Shown here piece after piece: positions 1-5,373 of a stretch of 5,373 nt of DNA. The stretch covers positions 1 through 5,373 of the forward strand of contig CAIJTL010001702.1 of assembly GCA_903823545.1 (NCBI GenBank). The letters run 5' to 3'. The stretch is from an uncultured Planctomycetaceae bacterium. GTDB taxonomy: Bacteria; Planctomycetota; Planctomycetia; Planctomycetales; Planctomycetaceae. Every line of letters starts with the position of its first letter. Position 1 is the first letter of the stretch. Below the pieces are notes generated by a model. That model saw only the letters and a list, made by a program, of their open reading frames with translations, was not told where the DNA came from and did no database searches. The translations under genes were made by a program, and so were the position numbers.

Positions 1-9
1 ACCAACCCT

Positions 10-34
10 TGACCACTCGCTGGCGCGTCGTGCT
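10..34 (+). repeat. 25-bp dispersed repeat, copy 1
   Basis: Bases 10-34 are identical to bases 3030-3054. Similarity continues with two mismatches and then TGAGGTG (37-43 versus 3057-3063), and more loosely to about 58. This copy lies outside any convincing gene, whereas copy 2 is inside the M50 gene. Both copies can be read as DHSLARRA in the frame used by the M50 gene. A match of this length is not expected by chance in a window this size. Confidence 0.85.
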
Positions 35-198
35 TGTGAGGTGTGCGACCTTGCCGTCTTACATTTGGAAAACTTCCGGTCAACGACTCGGCAAGTTGGC
101 TGATTGCAAGAGTTCACTGAAGGCCGCTGTTGTCTCGGCTCGAATACAGAAGGGTTCGGACGCTACCGGTGCGCTCCGACCACCGACCTGAGCGGATC

Positions 199-204
199 TA
201 AGGG
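199..204 (+). promoter_or_regulatory. Possible weak ribosome binding site for the first adaptor gene
   Basis: The bases TAAGGG lie 11 nt before the ATG at 216. The spacing is longer than ideal, so this is only a tentative site. An in-frame stop at 189-191 limits how far upstream the start could lie, and ATG 216 is the only reasonable start preceding the signal peptide. Confidence 0.35.
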
Positions 205-215
205 CCGATCAGATT

Positions 216-1199
216 ATGCCGATCGTGACGATTCGACGAAGCGCGGCGCTGCTTGTCGTGATAGCGCTGTGTGCCGGCCTGCGAGCCGGTGACACCAAGG
301 TTCCTACGAAGGGAACTGCAACGAGTTCGTCGACTCAGCCGATTCAACGCCCAGCAACTTCCAGCACTTTGCCTGCGCAAGTTCCAGCGAACACAGATCA
401 ACTTGAGGCGTTTGCTGAGCCCTATCGGACCATTCAAGTCGCAACCAGCGATATGGGAATCATTCGCGAAGTCTTGGTTCGCGAAGGTGATGTCGTCGAT
501 GCAGAGCAACCGCTTGTGAAACTGGACGACGAGCTGACGAAGGCCTCGCTCGAAATCGCTAAGCAAAACCTCGCGTCACGCGGTGCGTTGAATTCAGCAG
601 AGGCCGAGTTGCGTCTGCACAAGAGCCGATCCGAAAAGTTTGAAGCGTTGGTCCGCAGCGGTAACGCTCGACCGGAAGAGCTTGAGCGGACCGTCATGGA
701 GAAAGAGGTCGCGGCTGCTCGCGTACTGACAGCTCAAGAGACGCTGGTTGTCCGTAAGTTGGAGCTTGAGCGGATTCAAATCGAACTTGAACGAAAGGTT
801 GTTCGATCGCCGCTCAAGGGAGTTGTTACGAAGGTGCATCGTGAAGTGGGCGAGTTTGTCTCACCGAACGACCCGGTTGTTGTCACCGTTGTGCAACTCG
901 ATCCATTGTTGGCCACGTTCTCTTTGCGGCCCGCACAAACGAGCCAACTTCAACAGGGGCGATCAGTCCAAGTGATGTTTGCGTTGTCAGATACTCCGGT
1001 TCGAGCCGAAGTCGAACTCGTGTCGCGTGTGACTGACGCTCGTAGCGGAACGGTCAGAGTTAAGGTTCGTATTCCGAATGCGAAAGGGACGTGCCGCAGC
1101 GGAGATCGGTGCGTATTGATGCTGTCGGACAAAGTTCCGACTTCGCCAACCGCTCCCGCCGAGTCCGAACTTCCTCGTTCCGCCAAGCGGACCCCTTGA
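216..1199 (+). CDS. Secreted HlyD/RND-type periplasmic adaptor subunit
   Basis: This is a 327-residue periplasmic adaptor (membrane fusion protein), a class that bridges an inner-membrane transporter to other envelope components. Residues 1-24 look like a Sec signal peptide: basic MPIVTIRR, a hydrophobic stretch ALLVVIALCAGL, then a likely cleavage near LRA|G. A Ser/Thr/Pro-rich linker spans about 26-60. The first half of the lipoyl (barrel-sandwich) domain is about 70-105 (GIIREVLVREGDVV, then PLVKLDD). A charged alpha-helical hairpin follows at about 108-195. The second lipoyl half is about 196-226 (VRSPLKGVVTKVHREVGEFV), and a beta-barrel domain is about 227-303. No membrane anchor follows the signal, and Cys19 does not sit in a proper lipobox, so I infer a soluble periplasmic protein. 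It is first in the operon, 11 nt before the second adaptor. The transported substrate cannot be told from the sequence. Confidence 0.9.
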   Translation: MPIVTIRRSAALLVVIALCAGLRAGDTKVPTKGTATSSSTQPIQRPATSSTLPAQVPANTDQLEAFAEPYRTIQVATSDMGIIREVLVREGDVVDAEQPLVKLDDELTKASLEIAKQNLASRGALNSAEAELRLHKSRSEKFEALVRSGNARPEELERTVMEKEVAAARVLTAQETLVVRKLELERIQIELERKVVRSPLKGVVTKVHREVGEFVSPNDPVVVTVVQLDPLLATFSLRPAQTSQLQQGRSVQVMFALSDTPVRAEVELVSRVTDARSGTVRVKVRIPNAKGTCRSGDRCVLMLSDKVPTSPTAPAESELPRSAKRTP

Positions 1200-1203
1200 G
1201 GAG
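1198..1203 (+). promoter_or_regulatory. Ribosome binding site that fixes a GTG start
   Basis: GAGGAG overlaps the stop codon of the preceding gene and sits 7 nt before GTG 1211, an ideal spacing. It supports GTG 1211 as the start of the second adaptor over the longer in-frame alternatives (1091, and TTG 1196), which overlap the first gene and add an unconserved-looking Arg/Ser-rich stretch. Confidence 0.75.
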
Positions 1204-1210
1204 CGCCATC

Positions 1211-2632
1211 GTGTCCTCAACCGCCAATGGCTATTCCGTGCACGTTGCGAATCCTGAGCCTGCTTCTTCGCAGGACTCGGCTGTCGTTCGCACATTGCCC
1301 ACAAACGAACTCAGGTCGATCACCGCCGTTGCCGCGTCGTGGCCAGATTGGTTGCAACGAGTCGGACGACTGACATCGGACGCATTGCAGGCAAAGGGGA
1401 TCTTGATCAGTGAGCCGCGATCGTCGTCGCAACCAGCTCGTTTGATCGGCCTGACGTTTCCTGCGGAAGGACTCGGTGATGAGCGTCTGCATGTCTTGCG
1501 ACAATTCGCTGCGAAGGCGCTCACGTCAGAAGGGCATGTGATCGGTTCATTCGATGGAAGTCAGTCAGCACAAGTGGCTGCGATCACACTTCCAAGACGA
1601 GCCTCGCCGTATGTGTTGCTCGTGTTGTTACCGAACCGCGATGACGTTTGCACGACTGTCGCGGCATGGTTGCCGCTGGTCGCTGCCTGTGCCGAATTGT
1701 GGTCATGTCAGCACGACATTGTCGGTGCGAGTGCTGCGTTTAACCCCAACGGCGTGGGCGAGAAGAGTCACACGGCTCGCGGTCAAGTGCCTCGCGTGCA
1801 CGCCGATGGCGTGGCGGTTAAACGTGCGACGTTTTGGTCGCGATCGAAAGGTATCATCGGCCTTAGCGTATTGACGTCTGCGGCGATGGCTGTCCCGATG
1901 CCTTATGGCGTCACTTGTGATTGCGAATTGCAACCGGTGACGCGTCGTTTCGTGGCGGCTCCGTTTGAGGGTGCGTTGGAACGTGCGCTGGTGGAAGTGG
2001 GCGATACGGTCAGTGAAGGAGACGTGCTCGCGCGGATGGATGGCAAAGAGGTCCGATGGGAACTTGCAGGCAACGCCGCCGAATATGAACGCGCGGCGAA
2101 AGAGCGAGACGCGCATCTGGCCGACCAGAAGTTCGGTGAAGCTCAACTCGCGAAGCTGCAAATGGAACGGCTGAGCCTCACAACGAAACTCTTGGACCAT
2201 CGCACAGAGAACCTTGAGGTCCGTAGTCCGATTGCTGGGATTGTCGTGAGTGGTGAGCTGAAGCGAGCGGAGGGAGTGCGGCTTTCGATGGGTCAGACTC
2301 TCTTCGAGATCGCGCCGTTGGATCGCATGATCGTCGAAGTGGAAATCCCGGAATCGGAGCTCGCGAACGTTCCGTCGAACACGATCGCGTCGATCCGTTT
2401 GGAAGCGTTCCCGAATCAACGGCTCGAAGGAAAGCTCAAACGAATTTGCCCGCGTGCTGAATTGCGGAACAAGCAACAAGTCTTCGTGGGCGAGATTGAA
2501 TTGCCCAACGACACGGCTCAACTCAAGCCAGGAATGCGCGGTCGAGTTTCCTTGGAAGCAGGCCAATCGACACTGGGCTGGCGGCTGTTTCATCGGACGT
2601 GGAACAAGGTCCGTTTGTGGTGGGGGGCGTGA
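1211..2632 (+). CDS. Membrane-anchored HlyD-family adaptor with long cytoplasmic N-terminal domain
   Basis: From GTG 1211 the product has 473 residues. Residues 1 to about 170 form a soluble domain with no motif I can assign firmly; its size and position resemble the GAF-like domain I recall in planctomycete HlyD proteins of this layout. A variable linker (about 172-210) leads to one membrane segment at about 213-232 (GIIGLSVLTSAAMAVPMPYG). Next come a CDCELQP motif (236-242), the first lipoyl half (about 245-278: PFEGALERALVEVGDTV, then LARMDGKE), a short helical hairpin (about 281-334), the second lipoyl half (337-368: VRSPIAGIVVSGEL) and a beta-barrel (about 372-450). I infer the N-terminus is cytoplasmic and the HlyD part periplasmic. 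The gene lies 11 nt after the first adaptor, and its stop is 2 nt before the M50 gene, implying a shared complex. The HlyD assignment is firm; the GAF-like idea is weak. Confidence 0.88.
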   Translation: MSSTANGYSVHVANPEPASSQDSAVVRTLPTNELRSITAVAASWPDWLQRVGRLTSDALQAKGILISEPRSSSQPARLIGLTFPAEGLGDERLHVLRQFAAKALTSEGHVIGSFDGSQSAQVAAITLPRRASPYVLLVLLPNRDDVCTTVAAWLPLVAACAELWSCQHDIVGASAAFNPNGVGEKSHTARGQVPRVHADGVAVKRATFWSRSKGIIGLSVLTSAAMAVPMPYGVTCDCELQPVTRRFVAAPFEGALERALVEVGDTVSEGDVLARMDGKEVRWELAGNAAEYERAAKERDAHLADQKFGEAQLAKLQMERLSLTTKLLDHRTENLEVRSPIAGIVVSGELKRAEGVRLSMGQTLFEIAPLDRMIVEVEIPESELANVPSNTIASIRLEAFPNQRLEGKLKRICPRAELRNKQQVFVGEIELPNDTAQLKPGMRGRVSLEAGQSTLGWRLFHRTWNKVRLWWGA

Positions 2633-2634
2633 CG

Positions 2635-4869
2635 ATGGCGAACTCCCTTGCCTCGCCCAGTGTCTCGCAACCGGTGCTCCGATGGCGATCAGATCTCGGA
2701 GTGACCGCGACGGCTGATGCCGATGGACCGTGTGCTCACATCGAAGATCCGCTACGCCGCAAATTCTTTCGCATTGGTATTGCCGAATACACATTGCTTT
2801 CGCAATTCGATGGGTACCGCTCGATTCTGGAAGTGACGCAGTCAGTAAACCGCGAGTTGGGAACGGATGCCTTCAGCGAAGCGGACGTGTTGGCCGTGAT
2901 TCAATGGGGGCTGCAGAACGGCTTGTTGAAGTCATACAAGCACGACGCGCCAGCAATTGGTTTTGATGAGCCAGCGAGCGTGATGCGTGCGGTTGGATCG
3001 CGTGTTGGTGACGAAGATCGGTTTAACGATGACCACTCGCTGGCGCGTCGTGCTGATGAGGTGAGCGGACCGCCGTCGAAACGCAGAATTCAATGGAGTC
3101 TGCTTTCGATTCGCATTCCGTTGGGCTGTCCCGATCGTTGGTGCGAGCGAGTCTTGCCTTGGGTTGAATGGCTGTTCGGTAAGACCGCGTTCGTCGCGTG
3201 GCTGGTGTTGATCGTTATGGCGACGACAGAGGTCATGGTGAATTGGACGCGTTTTGAAGCTTCGACGGCAGACATCATGGTGCCGTCAAACTGGCTTGGC
3301 TTGGGGCTGGCTTGGGTGGCGTTGAAAGCGATCCATGAAGCGGCGCACGGGTTGGTCTGCAAACGACATGGCGGTGAAGTGCGCGAAGTGGGAATCGCGT
3401 TCATCTTCTTCGCACCGGTCGCTTACGTGGATGTGACAAGCTGTTGGCGATTCGCTTCGCGGTGGCCTCGCATTCAAACGGCGGCGGCGGGGATGTACGC
3501 CGAGATGGCGATCGCCGCGTTGGTTGTGCTGCTGGCCGGGCAAGTCGACTCGCCGCTCGAACAACATTTCCTCGACAACGTGGCAGTCATGGCCAGTGTG
3601 ACGACGGTGTTGTTCAACATGAATCCGCTGTCGCGCTTCGACGGCTATTACATCCTGACCGACTTGTGCCGCGTGACGAATCTGTATTCGCGCGGGCAAA
3701 AGGGAGCGAAGCAATTCGTGACGCACTGGCTGCTGGGGACGGCGGCACCGACCGAACGACAACCCTGGCTGATCGCTTATGGATTTGCCACTTGGTTGTG
3801 GAGCCTGTCAGTCATGGTCGGCATTGTCGTGGCCGCTTCGATGTATTGGCACGGAGCGGGTCTCGTATTGTCCGCTTTGATCGTGGTGAGCTGGTTGAGT
3901 TCGACATTCACTCGATTGGCTCACGAAGTGAGGCAGAGTTCTTTATCAACGAAACGATCTCGCTTCGGCGTTGTCGCGCGATCGGTGTCACTCATTGTGA
4001 CTTGCGCCGTTCTGCTGATGTTCGTCCCTTGGCCGTTTGCCCATTCGGCATCGGGAGTCATTGAGTTTTCATCTCGAACAGTCCTTCGCTCGGAAAGCGC
4101 AGGCTTTGTGAATCGAGTGTTGGTTGAGGACGGTGAGGTCGTGATCGAGGGGCAGTCGCTGGTTGAACTGCGAAACGAGGAACTCGAACGCGAACTGCAT
4201 GATTTGGAATTGTCGATCGAACAATCCCGACTGCGTGAACGGCTGGCGGTCGAGCAGCACGACACGGCAAGCGTTCAAGTCGAACAACAGCAGCGAGACT
4301 CTTTGCAGAAACGATTGGCCGAACGTCGTGGCCAAGTGGAACGGCTCACGCTGCGTACTCCGATGGGTGGAGTTGTGAGCAGTCGCCAGTTGGTCTCGTT
4401 AGAAGGCTCGTTTGTCACAGCCGGTACCGAGTTGTTGTCGATCGGCGATCCCTCACAACGAGAGTTTGTCGCGGCGGTCCGTCAAGAAGACTTACCGATC
4501 GCGCAAGCGGCGATTGAGAAACCCATTGTTGTGCATCTCCACGGACGCGGAGATGTTCCGGGACGATTGCAGCGCATTCATCCGCGAGCAACCACAACAC
4601 CGGAGCAGCTTTGCTTGTGTGCTCCTTTTGGTGGGCCATTGCCAGTGCAAAGCATTCCCGAAGAGACGGCGAATCGCTCGCGTGCAACGAGTGGGTTTGA
4701 GCTGTTGCAGCCACATATTCGCCTGACCGTTGTGATGGATGCTGATACCGGACACCAGCCGTTCGCTGGTGAGATTGGCTGGATCAACCTTGAACGTCGG
4801 CAATCGTGCGGGGAACATCTCTTGGCGTGGTTGTCTCGATATCGCCATTCACTCTGGAGTTCGTCATGA
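2635..4869 (+). CDS. PqqD-like / M50 zinc metallopeptidase / HlyD fusion protein
   Basis: This 744-residue product joins three modules. Residues about 36-102 look like a PqqD-like winged-helix domain (DPLRRKFFRIGIAEYTLL, DGYRSILEV, ending NGLLKS); such domains bind leader peptides in RiPP pathways. After a linker (about 103-160), residues about 183-468 form a polytopic M50 (site-2-protease type) membrane core. Its zinc motif is HEAAH at 234-238 (bases 3334-3348). The distal motif is NPLSRFDGYYIL from 330, where Asp336 is the expected third zinc ligand. All ligands are present, so the site could be active. I see about eight hydrophobic stretches, the last at about 445-468. The C-terminus is a periplasmic HlyD-like part: lipoyl half about 473-512 (SAGFVNRVLVEDGEVV), coiled coil 512-570, second lipoyl half 572-604, barrel about 607-720. 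It resembles the 'putative peptide zinc metalloprotease' family (COG1994). ATG 2635 lies 2 nt after the upstream stop; an in-frame GTG at 2629 is an alternative. Its substrate is unknown. Confidence 0.9.
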   Translation: MANSLASPSVSQPVLRWRSDLGVTATADADGPCAHIEDPLRRKFFRIGIAEYTLLSQFDGYRSILEVTQSVNRELGTDAFSEADVLAVIQWGLQNGLLKSYKHDAPAIGFDEPASVMRAVGSRVGDEDRFNDDHSLARRADEVSGPPSKRRIQWSLLSIRIPLGCPDRWCERVLPWVEWLFGKTAFVAWLVLIVMATTEVMVNWTRFEASTADIMVPSNWLGLGLAWVALKAIHEAAHGLVCKRHGGEVREVGIAFIFFAPVAYVDVTSCWRFASRWPRIQTAAAGMYAEMAIAALVVLLAGQVDSPLEQHFLDNVAVMASVTTVLFNMNPLSRFDGYYILTDLCRVTNLYSRGQKGAKQFVTHWLLGTAAPTERQPWLIAYGFATWLWSLSVMVGIVVAASMYWHGAGLVLSALIVVSWLSSTFTRLAHEVRQSSLSTKRSRFGVVARSVSLIVTCAVLLMFVPWPFAHSASGVIEFSSRTVLRSESAGFVNRVLVEDGEVVIEGQSLVELRNEELERELHDLELSIEQSRLRERLAVEQHDTASVQVEQQQRDSLQKRLAERRGQVERLTLRTPMGGVVSSRQLVSLEGSFVTAGTELLSIGDPSQREFVAAVRQEDLPIAQAAIEKPIVVHLHGRGDVPGRLQRIHPRATTTPEQLCLCAPFGGPLPVQSIPEETANRSRATSGFELLQPHIRLTVVMDADTGHQPFAGEIGWINLERRQSCGEHLLAWLSRYRHSLWSSS
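2939..3054. repeat. Imperfect inverted repeat inside the M50 gene linker
   Basis: The left arm AGCACGACGCGCCAGC (2939-2954) is the exact reverse complement of 3039-3054. Extending inward gives 21 matches in 23 positions (2939-2961 against 3032-3054), with a spacer of about 70 bases. A further 9-base fragment of the same arm (GCCAGCGAG) lies at 2970-2978. The right arm is also copy 2 of the 25-bp dispersed repeat. The reading frame stays open, and the whole structure falls between the PqqD-like domain and the first membrane segment. It may be a short palindromic element or its remnant; the boundaries are uncertain. Confidence 0.65.
3030..3054 (+). repeat. 25-bp dispersed repeat, copy 2 (coding)
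   Basis: These bases are identical to 10-34. Here they encode DHSLARRA (residues 133-140) in the hydrophilic linker of the M50 fusion protein, a place where extra residues would be tolerated. The DNA-level identity covers the third codon positions too, which argues for a shared DNA element rather than a conserved protein motif alone. Confidence 0.85.
4856..4859 (+). promoter_or_regulatory. Ribosome binding site for the fourth gene
   Basis: GGAG lies within the end of the M50 gene, 6 nt before ATG 4866. It supports that start, which overlaps the M50 stop as ATGA (4866-4869), a layout typical of translational coupling. Confidence 0.65.
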
Positions 4870-5373
4870 AGCGTTTGCTGTTCGTCGCGTTGCTGAGCGT
4901 TTTAGGATTCGCCAACGTTGTGCGTGCCGAACTAGCTTCTGGCCCAGGTGCTGACAAGAAGCTTGATCCCTTAAAAGTTTTCGTCGCTACGGGTGACCTC
5001 GCCGGTAAAGAGGTGGAGTTCATCGCCGAGCGAAAAGAGAAGCCGACGGTCTATATCGTCGTCCCCGCTGAGAAGTTCTCACGTCCGATGGCGCGGTTCA
5101 TCAAAACGCTCGACGAGAAACTGAATGCCGAACGAACCGACATCGACATCATCGTCGTCTGGCTCACTGACGATGTGGCAAAGACCAAGGAGCGACTGCC
5201 ACGCGTGCAAGAATCGCTCAAGCTGAACCGCACCATCTGGTGTGTCTATCCCGGCGAGAAGACCGGCCCCAACGAGGTGAAATTCCATTTCGCCGGCCCC
5301 GGCAACAGCAAGCTCCCCTATCAGGTCGCCGGTCTGCCGGTCCTGCCCAAGCACTACTGGGAAACTCGGGACC
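4866..5373 (+). CDS. Secreted small protein of planctomycete type, partial; 3' end probably chimeric
   Basis: The frame runs off the right edge after 169 complete codons. Residues 1-21 form a clear signal peptide (MKRLLFVALLSVLG, cleavage near VRA|E). Residues about 35-130 alternate strands and helices (PTVYIVVPAEKF, TDIDIIVVWLTDD, NRTIWCVYPGEK) in a way that recalls a thioredoxin-like fold, but there is no CxxC, so I do not claim redox activity. I recall similar uncharacterised planctomycete proteins; this is memory, not a search. The ATGA overlap with the M50 gene suggests the protein belongs to the same envelope system. From about residue 133 the sequence stops resembling that family and instead resembles an ABC-transporter peptide-binding protein, so only the part up to about base 5262-5276 should be trusted as this gene. 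Confidence 0.65.
   Translation, partial: MKRLLFVALLSVLGFANVVRAELASGPGADKKLDPLKVFVATGDLAGKEVEFIAERKEKPTVYIVVPAEKFSRPMARFIKTLDEKLNAERTDIDIIVVWLTDDVAKTKERLPRVQESLKLNRTIWCVYPGEKTGPNEVKFHFAGPGNSKLPYQVAGLPVLPKHYWETRD
5277..5373 (+). other. Fragment resembling a YejA/SBP_bac_5 peptide-binding protein, likely foreign
   Basis: In the same frame as the preceding gene, this end reads FHFAGPGNSKLP and then VAGLPVLPKHYWETRD. I recognise the latter as close to the LPVLPKHYWEGRDF stretch of extracellular solute-binding proteins of peptide ABC transporters (COG4166, YejA-like), common in Alphaproteobacteria. By hand count 26 of 32 codons end in G or C (about 81%), against 17 of 30 (about 57%) for the first 30 codons of the preceding gene; the segment is about 63% GC. 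A solute-binding domain has no reason to follow the secreted protein in frame here, so an assembly chimera is the simplest reading, with a recent recombination less likely. It is too short for certainty. Confidence 0.6.

Larger units (their letters stand above)
1..215. other. Upstream region with no convincing gene
   Basis: No complete gene is supported here. A frame open from the left edge (bases 2-103, stop TGA 101-103) could be the last ~33 codons of an upstream gene. It contains DHSLARRACEV, close to DHSLARRADEV in the M50 protein encoded downstream, but this match lies inside a DNA repeat, so it does not prove coding. A forward frame from 9 to 191 has no family resemblance and no ribosome binding site. 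The operon promoter should lie in this region, but I see no -35/-10 pair I would defend. A weak imperfect hairpin can be drawn between 153-160 and 175-181; its significance is unclear. Confidence 0.5.

Noticed and set aside
9..40. TTGACC at 9-14 as a -35 promoter element
   Set aside because: No acceptable -10 hexamer lies about 17 bases downstream, and the hexamer is largely part of the dispersed repeat.
9..191. A 60-codon forward frame before the operon
   Set aside because: No ribosome binding site, no family resemblance, and its first codons fall within the dispersed repeat.
261..275. Lipobox around Cys19 of the first adaptor
   Set aside because: The residue before Cys is Leu, not Gly, Ala or Ser, so lipoprotein processing is unlikely; an ordinary signal peptide fits better.
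1091..1210. Longer N-terminus for the second adaptor starting at 1091
   Set aside because: It would overlap the first gene by over 100 bases and add an Arg/Ser-rich stretch. GTG 1211 has a GAGGAG site at ideal spacing.
2599..2634. Longer N-terminus for the M50 fusion starting at GTG 2599
   Set aside because: It overlaps the end of the second adaptor and has no clear ribosome binding site. ATG 2635 directly after the upstream stop is a better fit.
1703..2794. A 363-codon open frame on the minus strand
   Set aside because: It lies antisense to the second adaptor and the start of the M50 gene. Its translation is rich in Arg, His and Ser with no recognisable family, as expected of a shadow frame in GC-rich DNA.
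3444..4064. A 206-codon forward frame inside the M50 gene
   Set aside because: It is a +1 or +2 shadow of the M50 membrane core, Arg/Gly-rich and without membrane segments or known motifs.

Overview
The window looks like part of a planctomycete (Planctomycetota) chromosome or metagenomic contig. I infer this from protein architecture and no marker gene confirms it. The evidence is a PqqD-like/M50 peptidase/HlyD fusion protein, a companion HlyD protein with a long cytoplasmic N-terminus, and a small secreted protein of a type I associate with planctomycetes.

Layout: bases 1-215 hold no convincing complete gene. They contain one copy of a 25-bp repeat, and an open frame that enters from the left edge and stops at 103. 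From 216 to the right edge, all genes lie on the + strand in one tight operon: a secreted HlyD/membrane-fusion adaptor (216-1199); a membrane-anchored HlyD adaptor with a GTG start and a good ribosome binding site (1211-2632); a 744-residue PqqD-like + M50 (site-2-protease type) + HlyD fusion (2635-4869); and a secreted small protein whose start overlaps the previous stop as ATGA (4866 onwards, running off the end). Gaps are 11 nt, 2 nt and -4 nt, so co-transcription and translational coupling are likely.

How the genes may work together: three HlyD-type modules are encoded side by side. One is free in the periplasm, one is anchored by a single membrane segment, and one is fused to a polytopic zinc metallopeptidase that carries a PqqD-like (RiPP-recognition-like) domain at its N-terminus. 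This suggests a cell-envelope machine that recognises, and perhaps cleaves or exports, a peptide or protein. No ATPase, RND pump, outer-membrane channel or substrate gene is visible, so the job remains inference.

Two observations need a second look. First, a 25-bp exact repeat links the upstream region to the linker of the M50 gene. In that linker it also forms a long imperfect inverted repeat (16 nt exact, 21 of 23 overall), which resembles a short palindromic element inserted in frame. Second, the last ~100 bases read in frame as a fragment of an ABC-transporter peptide-binding protein (YejA/SBP_bac_5 type), with sharply higher third-position GC. This suggests a chimeric junction near 5262-5285 rather than a natural protein.
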